Assembly: GCF_001949145.1 (NCBI RefSeq)
Contig: NW_019091612.1
Location: 107,275 to 171,274, forward strand
Reading direction: 5' to 3'
Source: Acanthaster planci
Lineage: Eukaryota > Echinodermata > Asteroidea > Valvatida > Acanthasteridae
DNA length: 64,000 bases
Below are positions 45,848-60,700 of the stretch, piece by piece; positions within the stretch are counted from its first letter, which is position 1, and every line of letters begins with the position of its first letter. The notes beneath the pieces are model-generated. The model was not told where the DNA came from and did not search any database. It worked only from the letters and a program-made list of their open reading frames with translations. Position numbers and translations under genes: made by a program.

Positions 45848-46012
45848 AGACGTCATCCAAATCAGCCTGGGACCACGAAAGGGAATTTTTTGTGGGCGGG
45901 GAAACACAGGAATTGGGATAAACATAAAATTTATGCTGTTTTTGAAATGGCTTCGTATTTATTGTTATTTTGAAATGCTTCACGTGAACTAAATGTTTTC
46001 TATTTCTGTAAC
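45848..46012. mobile_element. Second copy (right part) of the 615-bp foldback family
   Basis: Matches 15625-15831 in order: GACGTCATC, TCAGCCTGGGA(C/G)CACGA, TTTTTTGTGGGCGGGGAAA, then CACGTGAACTAAATGTTTTC. The left arm is missing or strongly diverged (weak similarity near 45698). Confidence 0.85.
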
Positions 46013-49000
46013 CCTATAAAATAGAAATTATTTGTGGTTGGAAATTTCAGTGCCAAATTTACAAAACACATCAAAATTATGTGTGCTGAATTTTGCTGGT
46101 GGGTGGGGTTAAACTTGACAGGAAAAAAAAAACACACACAGAAAAATGAGAGAATAATGTTTAGGTACAATTCAGAAGCTTCTAGTTAGGAAACCTTTTG
46201 ACATCTCAATAACACTTCCCTTCTCAAAAAAAAAAGAGCACCCTGTTCATTATTTACTCGATCTCTGCTCTTCTTATCCAACCCTGATGTTTGTTTCACC
46301 ACTTTTTCTGTCCTTTCTCCTGTCACAACATTCCAGTTAAGACCATTGCAGACTTAGTGTGATTTATGTCACCTCTGACTGTTTGAGTTTTCTGTCTGGC
46401 CCCTCCATAAATTGACTTGACCCAGGGTTAGACATAAAACTGAAGGGAAATTGAGGTTAAATGGCGATATTTGGCTGGACCCAAGAGCTTACAAACTACA
46501 GGATAATTTTGATGTCTTTCTTTTCTCAAAATTGTTTCCCTTTCAAAAGTGTAGTTTCTAGTTCATGTTTTTGTGATTTGAATTTAAGTGATCGCTTTTA
46601 TGATTTCAATGGCATACATTGAATTGTGCTTTTTCCCCTTATTAAGCCAACTGAGTCTTAACCAGCTTTAAACGTGTAGATTTGATTTTTCAAGCTGTTC
46701 CCTGAATGTGAACAAATGTCACCCTTCTGTGACATTAAACTTACTGAGAAATAAGATAAAAATCCTGCTTTAGATTTGAGCTGAAATCACAGTGGTTTTA
46801 CATTTCCGATCGTCAGTGGTCAAATTAATTGTAATTGTTCACTGCTACATTTGCCTTTTGCTTTTCACAACTGGACTTTGTACCCTTGTTCTTTGAGCTA
46901 GTTGACACCCTGCAAGCATCTATCAGATTTACTCCAAGCAGCAAGAGGTTTGTTTGCCCAGTTTCTGGGCTATCCCTCTAGCAGCTCGGCAAGCAGGGAT
47001 GTAGCCATGTAGACCTGTGTGTATTAACCCAGCAATCCTTACTGATCTCCTGTCGGCTTGCTTTGACTGTGACGGGCGGGTGTGTTTACCCACCTCCCCC
47101 CCAAGATCTGATACAAAAGAGACCATATCTGTAGAAGCTTTCCTCTGTTTTGTATGCAGGTGCTTGCCAACACACTTAATAATCTTTGTCCACACACTGT
47201 ACATACCTCCTCCTAAGTAACAGTGATCATTGCCTGTCGCATGTTGGGAGCCAACAACACATTCTATTCAAGAGAAGCTGTTGCCTGTATCACTAATGGT
47301 CTGCTACACACTGTAGTATGCATTTGCAGGAAGTCACAAAATTAAAGTAAGATTATGTGGGAAAAATTTAAACAGCCAATCCCCAAAGAAGTTGTGATTT
47401 TGGGGCCCTGTGCTTTGGATAGTTTATCCTTTAGAAGCCTTTTAAATCATTATATATTTCAGAACTGTGTGTTAATTTTGGTTCCTTCTTTGCAGAAAAA
47501 AATTGTAAATTATTTTTTGAATTTCTCACTTTAAAAGTAAGAATAATTTAAAATAAGGGAATAAATTATGTACTTGGCTGGTGTGCATTTAAGACCAGCT
47601 CAGGAGAATGGACGTGACTAATGCCTAAGCCGCAGGTGAGGGCTTTATCAGCATTTGTTCTCCTGAATAAGGTCTTAAATGTTAGTTTAAGACTGGCCAA
47701 GCACATATTTATTCCCATTCATGAATACCCTTTTATTCAGAGATTCAAAAGAAGTCAACATATGATGAATTTTTTCTTTTCATTTTCTGGAACACCCCCA
47801 TTCATTTTATGGTATAGTCCTTTTGAAAATTGTCCAATAGAATTGCCTTCAATGAAGTTGGCGTGCGCGTGGCATGTAGCGTGCACACAGACTCCTGACC
47901 AATCAGACCCGATTAAACTGTCCCGTATCCAGGTGCCAGCACGGGATTTACGCAGCGGACATTATCACTTCTCAGCGGGCATTATCAAATGTTAATACAC
48001 AGTCAAGTGATGCATTTCAACCAATACAAATAGAAAAACTGTGTGAAGTATCTCTGGATGAGGTCCATCTGAAAATATGTCAACCTGAATTGGAACCTGC
48101 CCTTTGACTATTTTTTCCTTTGCCTGTTTTGTTAAAATCACAGATTGCCTTAATCCTTGCAAACCGACTGCGGAAGCTTGTTTCTTGTCCAAAACCTCTC
48201 ACATTCCAAAGTAAAACCCCACAATGAATAGTCAACTTTCCTGACTTTCATATCCCAGCAGCATCCCAGTTGCTGGTTGTGCACAAACCTTGCTCTAAAA
48301 GTTCAGCTCTTGAGAAGACTTGGTTTTGCAGCTTTTATTGCTGTTGCATAGGCAAGTCTTTTGTACATGCACCACTGTGGAATGTGGTTGGACATTGCTT
48401 GAATAGTGCAAGTGAGATCACCACTCACTTCTCTTTTTGACTCTCTGATCATTGTAAATTCTCTTTCCAAACAACATAAGTTGTAATGAAATACAACCCA
48501 ATAGCAGGAAAACAACTAGCGTAAACATAGTGTTCATTTGGGGGAAAAACAGTTGGTACACATAATTTTTGTCTGGCTTTTTGAAATCACTGTACGTTGT
48601 GCTCTGCCATGGTACTAGTTCTACTGATAGGAGAACATTTTAGCTTGGCACCCTCACTTTTTTGTGGTGTGTGTTGTGCCTGTGTACTTTGCTTAAGTTA
48701 AAAACAACCATCTCCTGTCAAACAGCAGTCAAATCAAGAGTATCCTGGGTCTTTGCTAGGTGCTTTGCTCTGAAATCATGCTTACTGTTTACAACCAGAG
48801 ACAAAAACAACCTCAAGAAAGCTTGTCTAGGTACAGTACATAGGTGTAGTTTACCATCCTGGCATGCATTCATCAAGGTTAAGGTCAACTTAAACTACAT
48901 GTACATGTATGTGTATACTTAAGCTTATTTCTGAATAAACTTGTTCAGTCACCTTGCAAAAGCATGTTCTTTTCAAGCCTGCCTCATTTGAACTCTGTGT

Positions 49001-52000
49001 GAGGACATCCGCTGAGGTCATTAACTCTATCAATTTGAGAAAACATCTGAACACATATTTTCCCCACAAATTAGTGCCCAGGTGCATTTTCTTACACAAA
49101 AACTTGAACGTTCAGTCAAAATTTGTTTGCTCAGACTTTGCACACTCATGTCAGAGATGCAACTTATAAATACTACCTTCCTCAGTAAGTCTGAATGAAC
49201 CCATTTTTAAAAGGCAACTTTTGAAATGACAGAGAACCTACAGATGATGTGTTGCTCACTCATAAACCCACTTCAAAGCTTCCCTTAGGCTATCCACCTG
49301 CATGCATGTATTTTACAACGAAAAAGGAATATTCGTTTGCAGGTACAAAATATTGACCTGGGTACTTGGAGCCACAAGGACAGATCCCAGTGGAAATTTC
49401 TTTCCTTCACAGAGCTCAGAGAGGGTCATCTTTTGTTCGTTAGGCATCGTAATCTACCGTCAGCCATTAAGTCTCGGCCGCCTAATGGACTCTGAATCCT
49501 CTCCTGTCTCAGGTTCTGATGAAGGAAGACAAAAATCAATGCTCCTTGTATGGCAGGGGAGAAATTTTACCTTCACTCGGGAAATCTTCTAGTTAACCCA
49601 CAAAAGTCTTGTAAGCAATTTGATAATTGAAAGGAGACACATGCTGTTTTCTGATTTGAAACTATGCTTTTTGAAAAGAGGAGAAAAGTGCACATAATTA
49701 GCAGAAACAAGTATTTCTTTTTGTTTTGGAATATTTACACAAAACATACATCAAATGATCAAAACTTGACAACATGAGGAAAACACAGCATGTATGTGTG
49801 GAGTATACATGTACGTGTAGTTAAAAATCTCTTTACAAAAGATACATAAATATTGACATTATCAATATTAAATTATGTCCCATGAACTAAACCCTCCTCT
49901 TCCAGTTCCTTCAAAATCCATCAAGGGATTCTTGATGGATATTGCAGGATCTAAGAAATAGGGCCCACTCATTTCCTACGGTAACTTGGCAATAATATTG
50001 CTGGAAGAAGGTTTTGTTTAATATGAGGTTCGGATGCCTCACTCTCAGTAATTCTAGAGGATGGTTCGGATTCTGATGTGTGAAATACCATGCCGACAGA
50101 ACAGTGACGGTAACAAATTGTTCACAAAATTACGTATTTCTGTAGCTATCCTTAACAGTCCCAAATTGTCCAATTTCAATATGATTTTACGTACACCCTA
50201 GGGGATAGGGTGAAGAAAATGTCCTCTACTTTGAAAACATTCGAGTGCAGTTGATTTGCACAGTATCACGAATTTGCCGTGCACTGATTGTTCCACAAAG
50301 TTTCTTTGGGCAAAAACTTTGAGGGATTTAGAAATATAAGGCTGAACCAAAACTGTCAAAGTGAACGATTTTATTCCTCACTTAGAAAAGATTAGAATCA
50401 CGTCCTTCTGTTCAGGCCTCATTTTTAAGACTGCAAATCACCTTACCGGTAGTTTAACATTAAAAAAAAAAGTCAGTTTTCATAAGAGATTGTCATAAAT
50501 TCTGCCCAGGCACAATTCTCTTGGAGATTGCTTGTACTTGTCCTTGAGTCAACTGTGATCTTCACATGAAACACAAAGCCAGTGCAATAACAAAGCTATT
50601 TAGCTTGGACTGCCTTGTGTTTTTATGGTTCCTTTGAGGATGCATAATAGTTGGCAGCGATGTCGATGGCATTTTCCATGACTCAAATTTACATTGAAAT
50701 TGGTTTTGAATAGGAGAGTTGTCCTTTTATTTGTAAAGTGCATCATTCTTGTCCTTAAAGTACAGTGTAAAACACCGAGCTGTGAGCACTCACTTTCACG
50801 AGGTCATGGTTGCCATTGAGGGGTTTCACATTAGCGCTGTCTGTGCATATCCACAGTATCTATGCAGTATCTGGTTCGTAGTGTGACGCCACTTCAGTTT
50901 AAACTACGCCCACTGCACATGCAGATACACGTCCATCGCAGCTACGTTAGTTCGCGGTAAATTGCTGTTATCTTTTCTTTTGATTTTACATATTGAGTCA
51001 TCCTGAAAGACTCTTCCACAAAAATTTGTCACCTGAAAAGACTGAATTTAACATACCTTTATTTTTTGTGTGTCGTAACTCCTTACTTTCAATCATCTCA
51101 TCGCATTAAGAATTGAAGCTGACACATACAGCCTCGCTTTCAAATGCGGAAGTGCGCAGATCGACGCTAAAAGCGTCGTATTGGGATCCCCCTATTGTGA
51201 TACAATAGGTCATGTATTACATCATCTGTTATTGCCCAGCTTGGTGAATATTTGGTTCACTGTATAATTGTCGAAAGTGGATTTGAGATCTTGCCAGGCC
51301 ACTTCATTATTTGTAATTCTTAAGTTTTAGGATCAGTCACATCAAGTTGTTTGTAAACTTTGAGAGATAACCATTTCAGAATCAACATTATTTCCTGTAA
51401 CACACCTGAATGCATATTCCTTGGATCTATGAATAGAGCTGCAGGTGTTTTATCTAGTTTCCTTACATGTAGGTATGTATTGTGCAAACTGCCCATTCTT
51501 GTAATCTTGAGCAAGCACATGTACAGTACCAGGCTATGATGTTATTTACCTGATGAACAGAATGAAAATTAGTCTCCTACCGATTTGAGGTAAACATCCC
51601 ATCGAAACTGAAAACAGTTACGAACAAGAATTTAAGAATTTTTTATTTGGCCTCTTCCAGAGGGCAATAAATATCCTAACCAAATCAACTATTTGGCTTT
51701 CCTGCTTGCCACAAAGTACAAACACCCTTGCCTCCCCTTCTTTATCTCTCAACACCTCCCTGATTTTCAACCATGTCCCAGGTTCAGAGACCCTTTAGAG
51801 ACCCCTTTGAAATCTCAGAGTCCCACCAGTATCTGTTGTTCAGAAGCATCAATCAGCTGAAATTTGATATACCAATGTCAGATTTGTAATTTTTTTTGAG
51901 GGGGATGATACTTCAATATTTTTGTATATATAACTTGTGTGGTTATCATTTTTACCATTTTTTTATGGCTACTATTTTCCCCTCTCAACAGATGCTTTGT

Positions 52001-55000
52001 TAATTTTTTTTTCAAAATTTAATTATCCTTGAGAATGTGTCAGTGAATCAGTGTAGTTACTGGTTTTGTTGAAATGTATCATGCCAAAGAAAAAACTGAA
52101 CGATACGTGTAGGATAAATGGATGCATACAGGTTGACTGTTCTAGACTTCTTTCATCAATCTGATTTCATATTGGTACTGACTACATAATCACTGTTCTG
52201 ATGTGTATTATATTGAACCTTTCTGATCAGGTATTGGTGTTTTAAAGTGGGAATGGTTCCTGATTTTCGGGAGGGTTGCATGGGTAATTCAGCAACAGTA
52301 CTGTGCATTGCATTGCTTTTTTGTGTCACAGCAATTGCCATTAAAGAAACATCTCAGGAATTGGTTGGTAGCCTGAAACTGAGAGGCTATGGAAATTGTT
52401 TCTTTCATTGTAACAAAATCCTGACAAGTGTTTTTCCAATTTAATATGTTCGTGTGTTATACATGTGCATGTATATTGGCTATGCCTGAAGCAAATAATT
52501 ATTTGTGAGGTCATTCCAACATCTAATTTCATAGCTTGGAACCCAATACCATGTAATACACTGTAGATTTGAATATTAGATGTTGCTCTTGTGCAACAGA
52601 GATAAAAACGGTGTGTAAAACATGGACTACCAAAAAAACCAAAAAAAACAAACAAAACCAGTGTGAAGTAAAAAAAAAAGATAAATGTGCCAGGGTTATC
52701 AGTCTACTCAGTGACTACGCATGGTTTGCTTGCTGTCCAGTGCTAACATCTTCTTGACTGGCAGACATCACCATTTTTTCCCCTGAGGATAAATGGCCCA
52801 CTGCTTGGAAATCTGTGATCATAGTTACAAAAAAACAAATCCTTGCAAATCCTTGTTGTAACTGTTGCCTTCTGGCCATTCAGAATTAACTCAATATTTA
52901 GATACAAATAGACGATTATGCAAACTACTTCGAGCTAGTCTGAAGAAGTCTCTTTTTTGTGCAGGAAAGAGGATTACATCTGATTGAAGTTACCAGAGTT
53001 GAATTTTCAAGGCTAGCATTGCATTGTGTCAGTTGTCCATAGTTCAGTCAGCATTTTGTTCCTGGAATACTTAGGGTAACTACGTAAGTTTAGGGTTGAA
53101 TTGGTTTTTAATTCCAGGATTACTGGCTGATCTGTGAATGCAAGTGTCGAGGATTAACCTGTTGTGTTTTGGTAACAAATGTTTCTGGAGTCTACTGACC
53201 ACATCATCTGGAGATGAGCCATTCTATAAAGAATAAAAAGTCTTGTCAAAAGTCGATAACGTCTGGTATTCTTTGACATGTTGGGACATTCTGAAGGATG
53301 AATGTCAGTTTCCATATACATGTAGCTATTAACAAGGTTTGAAAGCTTTAAATTTCGCTCAATACCTTTTGCTAAATATCAGAGGTGGATTCCATTTGTG
53401 TGTGGGGAGGGTGCTTATAACTTCATGAACCAGGCCAGTTTCATTTCTTGTTGATGTTGATATATTGATACTACACAAACATTCTTGTGTATATGTATTT
53501 TTTTTTAATTCTTCATTGAAAATAGAAGAATGTACACATAACTCAGGTTGCCATTTTGAAAACCAAAACCCATACAGGGTATACACACTGTCACCAAGAC
53601 AAAAAGGACATACTACTTGTCCATTTTAAAAACTATAACAAAACCATTAATTGATTCAAATTGAAAATTTAACGTGGAACTGCACAAAAACATGATGCTT
53701 TTGTAAAGTTTTGTTCATGGGCAGTGAAAGTTTGCCCATTTCAAAAGCTTCCAGTAAATGTGTATGTTTAATGCACATACATGTATCTTGCAGTTTGGAA
53801 TCGGTCAAAAAGTCCCCCTCAAATTTCTAAATCATTTCTCTCCACTTGCTTCATTAGACCTACTCTGTGGTAAATTCTATTAATATCCCCTGACTTGACT
53901 TCAGCTGCATCTATGCATTTCACAGGCTTCCAATCTTAGCCTGTTGAGTCTAATCCCAAGTCCTAATCACCAGTAAAACCGAATGAGAATCAGAATTGGA
54001 AAGCAATAAGGCCAAAGCATTGCTTGAGAGTTGTGTGTCGGACTACAGTACTCAGTCTTACTCTTCATCCAGGCTTCCATGAGCTTCATCCCTTCAGGGC
54101 AGAATTAAGGGGAGGAGCAACTTGCTAATCAGAACTGGAAAATGGATCCCAAGTAAGAAGGTTTTGTCACTGGAAAGTCAGAGAGTGGGTCTTACTACAT
54201 CTGCCAGGAGAAACAAGCAAGACTGGATTATGCATCATCAGCCAAGGTGTCCTGACAAATCTTCTAATACCACTCCTTGGAGAGCAAGGACAACATCCCT
54301 AGGGAAATGATAGCTGAGGAGAATTTTTGAGGAGGCTGGTGATGGTATCCGATGATAAGATGGGGTAACAGAGAATTGATTTGGCCACAGGGGTTGAGCT
54401 TAAAGGTGTGTGAGGTAAAGCTGTGAAAATCCCTCCTTAAGTTTTGAGACGTGGTGTTGGATTAGTTGGACAGCCGAAGAAAGGGGGAGATGTGCACTTG
54501 CATTCATGATACAAGAACCTTTCCTGTCACTATTTGGAGGTGAAATTGTCTGTGTGAAAAAAATCCTGTACAATTTGAGTAACTCTTGCCCTGATTTGAA
54601 TATCATCACCACTAGGACTACTTCACGACCAACTAGCCCTAGCCGAGGGATTTATTTTTGCCAAAAAAATTTTTTTGAAAGATACATATCAAACATCATC
54701 AATGCCAATATTAGAGGAAACATGAGTATACATTGCCAAATCTTGTTTGCATGCTTTTCATTTACCTGATATTTCTTAACAGGTTTTTTATATGAGTTTG
54801 ATGAACATTGCAAAGGTTTCATTACTGCAACAATAGTCAGTGTTCAAGCTGAAATTGCTTTGAGACCCAATGTCTAACTTTCCTTATTCACTCTTTGCAT
54901 ACTTGCGTGGGAATAAAAGACCTTACAAATGGGATCACTTACACTGATTACTTCACCTTTCTTGATACAATTGGATAGACATCCAGTTGTTCAATCGTGT

Positions 55001-55269
55001 TACATTCCACTCAATTTCCGTCATTCCATCTTTGCATCTTCCACTTTTCTTGTGCTTTTTCAAAGAACCAATCTTGTGAGGAAATTGCCACAGCTGTAGA
55101 CAAAGGTTGAAGCTGAAGTCTGGACACATTGAGAACCATGTCAGATTACACCGCCAGAGACACATGAGGCAGATGGATTGGAAGTGATGCTATCCGCTTC
55201 ATATTTCTAGTCTTGATACCTGATACCCTCTGAGGAGTCTATACTTGCTCCTTTTATCACCTGCTGGAG

Positions 55270-55690
55270 GTGTGATGTGGCGCACCAGTGAGAGCAGAGT
55301 GGGAACATTTGGCACATGGTTTGTGAGTTCTTTATTTTAGCCACTCCTCCTGAGGGTGTGTTTGTTGCGTAACAATGAGAGCAGAGTGGGAACATTTGGC
55401 ACATGGTTTTTGAGTGCTGTATTTTAACCACTCCTCCTGAGGGTGTGTTTGTTGCGTAACAATGAGAGCAGAGTGGGAACATTTGGCACATGGTTTTTGA
55501 GTTCTTTATTTTAACCACTCCTCCTGAGGGTGTGTTTGTTGCGTAACAATGAGAGCAGAGTGGGAACTTTTGGCACATGGTTTTGAGTGCTGTATTTTAA
55601 CCACTCCTCCTGAGGGTGTGTTTGTTGCGTAACATTAATGAGAGCAGAGTGGGAACTTTTGGCACATCGTTTTGGGTGCTGGATTTTAAC
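55270..55690. repeat. 86-87-bp tandem array, about five copies
   Basis: The motif GTTGCGTAACA recurs at 55364, 55451, 55538 and 55624; the first partial unit begins near 55270 and the last ends near 55690. Each unit has GAGAGCAGAGTGGGAAC and CACTCCTCCTGAGGGTGTG. The 87-bp length (29 codons) yields spurious repeated minus-strand ORFs. Confidence 0.9.
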
Positions 55691-58600
55691 CATACATGTA
55701 TAACCCCTGGTTATTTCCGTATAAAGCTCCCTGAATCCTTAAATCTCTGCTGTGAATTTATCCTACATTATGCAAACACAACTGGGGAATTTGGAAGATT
55801 TTTGGTGGTTAGGATTTTGTTAATGCTGGACTTCTGAGAATACAACAAAAAGAGGAAGTACCAAGCAGATCGTGAGTGTCAGTGTAATGCTACTGGCAGA
55901 TAGGACACTCTGAAAAACAAATTACTCTAGAGTGCTACAAGGGATGTAATACCCCAAAGTTGGTAAGCAAGTTTACTAATAGGAAAAGCTCTGTTGACCA
56001 ATAGGAGACTTTGAGATGCTGGTGGCAGGAGACATACAGGTCCTTGCTCAGACTGACGTGCGCATACAGTACTCAGAACTGGTAAGAAAGACCAGTACAT
56101 TTGCCACCACCGAGCATCTACAAGTCTGCCGTTGAAGCTTGATTTCTCTTTGCAGTGAGGGGCCCCCACTAGTATTGAAAGAAGCATTATTGAAATGGCA
56201 TGATTACAGGTATTCATGGGAGGGAGTGGCAAATAATCTTTTGTGGGGGTGGTGTTTTGAGTTTCATGGTGACAGCTTAAAATTTTCAATATTGAACAAT
56301 ATTTGGAACCCTGCAAAAGTGGGGAGAGGCATTTTATATGAAAAGACAAGAAAGTGCCAGTCCTTATTGTCAGGTCGGTGTCTTTGGTGCAATGAAATGG
56401 GTTTCACACATCCCATTGCAATCTGCGTGTTTCCAAACATGAGTGTCTTTTCATCAGTGTGGCAAATCATGCTGAGCTTGAAAGTTTGTTTTTGTCCAAG
56501 CATTATTATTGTGTTGAAGTTGAGCTTTCTCCATGTCTAGCATTCATTTTTTTCACCCATTTCTGAGCCAGTTAGGCAGCATGATGGTATCAAATTTCCT
56601 TCTCTTTTCTGGAGGACAAGCAGAAGATGAGATGTGATATTTCAGAAGGTTACACTGTCTCCCAAAGAGGATTCGTTGACATCTTTGCTGTTTACATGTA
56701 CATGTGTGTATATTCTTTTATTTCATCAAATTTTTAGGGTTAGGAACCTTTTGTGATCAACTCTATATGTTTGTGAAACATGATTTTCCACACAATTTCA
56801 GGGATGAGCCCTCAGCTAGAAGAAAGGAATCTGTTTACAGGTGCAAAGTTCTAATTTGTTGATGAAAATGAGAGAGTTAAGATAACATTTTTGGAAATTT
56901 TCTTCCATGTCTGCTTCAATAAGTCATTTGCTTTAAAAAAAACACCCTTCTTCTCAGAAGTTTCGAGACTGAGATTTTTTTGAGGGGGGGAGATGCAACA
57001 TGTACATGTTACTCCCCCAAACAGTGTACCTATGCCTGTCAATTTTGTTCTTACTGCCTAGTCCATTGAATTTGCCCTGCAGTGCTTGCCTGCTGAAAGA
57101 CACTCAACAAGGGCCCCATACTGATCATTTTTTGTCCTGAGTTTTTCAGTTTTGTCCCAAGGATTAAGATAAAGATCCAGTGTCCCTTACCACATGGAGA
57201 GTGGGACCTCCCTGTCTGTCCTCCTCCCACCAAATGGAGAAGTAGATTAGTGTCAGGCCTTGCTTGGGTTTGGGTTCAACTCCTCACAGCCCCAAACACC
57301 AACTTGTGTCTCTTTTGTGCCGGACTGAATCACTTCTGCTGGATTTTTGTTCAAGGATTTTGCAGGGCGCATCTCTGAAAAGACTTGTCTGTGTTTGGTG
57401 TGGGCTCAGTGTTTGGGGATTTCTTTTGAGTTGGTCTTAATCTGGGGGGTCTCTTATAAAGAAGATATGGGAGGCCTCTTTTTTTAATCATCTTTTGAAT
57501 GAAATTTACATACAGCAGTGTCTGAAATTTCAACTGAAGCCCAGTGTGTATCTGTCATTCAAAGTGTACAGTCTTCCCACAAGACTCATGAGATGAACGG
57601 TTTTACAAGATAGTGTAGTCATATACATGTACTTCAAGGAGCATTTCTGAGCCAGGGAATTAATGTAAAGCAGTTGGAGGAATTTAGTCTGTCTTCCTCG
57701 GGAAAGAGCACTCAACAGATTTTTGGCCAACTCGATTATAACTGTTTACAATATTGTAGCATGCCTCTTTTCAACTCATTTAAATTAAACAAAATGCTCA
57801 AACCAGGAAGGCAAACTCTACTGATTTTAATATGTTATTAAATCCTTCAACTGTATTTGAGAAAGTGTTTTTGTTTTTGTTTTGAAAATTCTGATAACAC
57901 ACCCTGTTGCATACAGTAGAGATGTCAACACTCTGAAACCGGTTGCCTCTTGCTGGGCACCAGCTGTGGCGTTAATAACATGGTCTCCAGTCCCCCTGGT
58001 GTGAATCCTTGGTCACATTATTAACCCCAATTGGATAATATGAATGCGCAGTGCGTCTTGGTAGAAAACCCATTTTCCCATTGAGCAGGCCATAATGTTG
58101 ACAGACAGTCACAGTTTGATAACCCCCAAAAACAGAATTTTAGATTTCAAAACAGCATTGATCAGTGATACTGTTGTCTGATTGAGTAAATTTAAGCTGT
58201 CGTTATTAATTTAAAAACAAAATATGGTAGCGTAGGATGAAACTATTGTACATATATTTTCAAATATGTGACCAGAGCCTGTGAAATAAGTTTTGAGGCC
58301 ATTTTTTCCCTCCCACAAATCTGACTTGGTGAAGACCAAGAAGAGCTAACTAAGCTATTTTGATTATCACTCAGTTTGGTATTCTGATGAAAACTAACTG
58401 TGTGGGTGATATACATTGAGGGTTCCTGTCCAATTACTTCGTATGAAATTCTTTTAAAGAGACTTAATTGTAAATTGATTCAGGTGATCTAGGCCTATGA
58501 GTTTATTTTGTTGGGTTGGATCGCATGTTAGTTTGTTATCTCAGAATGTCTTTTAGACAGAGCAAGGAGTGTGTTTGACCATGGAGGAGCTAGGTTCTCC

Positions 58601-60022
58601 CTCACTCATTCTAAAATGATGAGCAGGCAGAGCGTTCTGTGCCATTGAAAGCGTTAGTTTACATAAAATTGCCCTCTCACCACGGCTCCCTGGTACTCTT
58701 TCAATTTGCTCTGTTTCAATAATAGAGCCTGAAAGTTGACCCCTGATGGCGTGCTTCTGGAACCCTTGGATAGGAAAAATAACATGCAAAGATTTTAGAA
58801 TTTGTGATATATTTTCGTTCAGTTTCTTCTTAAAAAATCCAACTTGGAAGAAGGGCTTTGAAAAATATTTGCTGGTATATCAATTTATAGAGACCGAAAA
58901 ATTACCTGATCTAAAAGAGAAATATCTTGCCAAAAATTGACCCACAACTTTTGAAAATCGAAAATACATGAAGAACAGTGCAATGCAGCAGTCTCATATG
59001 CAGATGAACATTTACAGTTCAAAATTTTTTGGTAGTCTGTTGGTTAAAGCCAAAATAAAAACAGATCAAAATATTTTACGTACTTTTATAATTTATAGGG
59101 TAATAAACTTAAAGCAATATTCTACTTTTATAAAAAGATTCTAACATTTTATCTAACCTTTGCTGAAAACAACTGCATGTGTCAACTCAAAAGAATCTGT
59201 AACCCATCAACTGCAGGAAGGTAAATCTTTGCAACGTTGTACAATCTCGTTTTCACAAAAGCACGGGGAGTGGAAAGAAACGTGCATGAACAAGGAGACC
59301 TAGATACGATATCGCCGGAAGTGAAAGGTGATTAATAAAATTTGGTTTTTTACCCATCTCCATGTGACTATCCAAAATATTACTTGAGGAAGACAAAAGT
59401 CAAATTCCAAGATGAGTGTTTCATGGGGTGGTTTCAGGACGGATTCTTCAAATAATTATCGAGCGTGATAGGACGGCCCAATGTTAAATCCCCATAGGCA
59501 GACCACGCAAGGGTTCCAGAAGCTTGCTGCAGGACCTCTTACTTTCAGGCTCTGTAGCCCATGTGCCATCAGAGCTAAATGACACAGCCTATGTCTCAGG
59601 CTGGCTTAGGTACAGGTACATGTAAATTACTTGTAGACCAAGCTGCTGTAACCTCATTGACAATTGACTGTTAATTGCTGCCAATTTGGTTTGTTCCTGA
59701 CACAACAAAGGTAATGCTTTAATGCCAGTGATGCCTTGTGAAACATTTGTCTCCACACAGCCAGTTGGCAGATGGTTGATTTGATTATATACTCTGGAAC
59801 TATGTAAATTTGAAATTTCCTGTTTGATTCAGAAGTTCCAAGCTTACTGATTCAGCAAATTCTCAACATTCTGAGCCCATTTTCAAAGACGTGCAAGCAG
59901 CAGATACTGTTTAGCAGTTGTATTAGCTTAGTAGAGTTGAAAGGACTACATGTACAGTGGATAACAGGGTGGTTGAAGTGTTTTAATCAATTTCATGCTA
60001 GCATTTTTGGTTTGCTTAATTT

Positions 60023-60059
60023 AATCAAGGACCCTCTACTGAGTAGAGGGTCCTTGATT
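60023..60059. repeat. Perfect 17-bp palindrome with 3-nt loop
   Basis: AATCAAGGACCCTCTAC (60023-60039), loop TGA, then its exact reverse complement (60043-60059). Not bordered by T-runs on a gene end, so not a terminator in this animal setting. Confidence 0.95.
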
Positions 60060-60569
60060 TACTTCATTTCTGTGCTGAATGGTTCTATGAATTGGTCCCT
60101 GGTTGATGGTTGGATAACAGTCTTCTACAGGTACATGCAGAACTCTCATGAAAAAAAGGTGTCAAATTCACGTACCAAGGTATTGAAATCCTGTATTCAG
60201 AGTTTATGGGCTATTCATAACACTGTGTTGTGACAGATGTAGGCCTAAGTGGTCCAGTACAGACGATTGCAAGGAATCCCATTTAAACCTTTCAGGGAAC
60301 ACACCTTATTAGCTGCTTCATAAATTCTGAATGTTGCCAAACGTTTGAAATGGTTTGCAATGGAATTTGAGGAATATGAATAGAAATAGACAACAGCAAG
60401 TTGTAACTGGTTTTATTCTTTTTGCCCCCATTTTTCCTTCGTGAACCCTTTTAAGTTTGCCCATTTGTTGTACAATCAAAAGAGAAGTAGTGCAGTGTGA
60501 GAGTTCTAAATTAAGAGGGAAAAAAGGAGTCAAGATATTACATCTTGAAAGAAGCATGTCACCATACTA

Positions 60570-60700
60570 TATGATCTGAAGGTCAGGGGTTTGAATGCAG
60601 CTGTTAGCTCTTGTTGTGTCCTTGAGCGTATCACTTCACTCCTACAGGCCTCTTTTCACCCAGGAGTATAAATGGGATAATAGTTTTGGAGTGACCTGTT
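60570..60700 (+). mobile_element. tRNA-derived SINE copy
   Basis: GGTCAGGGGTTTGAATGC (B-box-like) is followed by TTGTGTCCTTGAGCGTATCA and CTTCACTCCTACAGGCC, then CACCCAGGAGTATAAATGGG. This is the same body order as the copy at 19960. Confidence 0.7.

Noticed and set aside
47621-47995. 124-codon ORF with a CCGCAG|GTGAGG donor-like site at its start
   Set aside because: The ORF reads through the donor and the upstream sequence has stops in all useful frames; not enough for an exon call.
55927-56540. Overlapping 140- and 133-codon ORFs on opposite strands
   Set aside because: Neither has a recognisable domain or plausible exon borders; consistent with chance.
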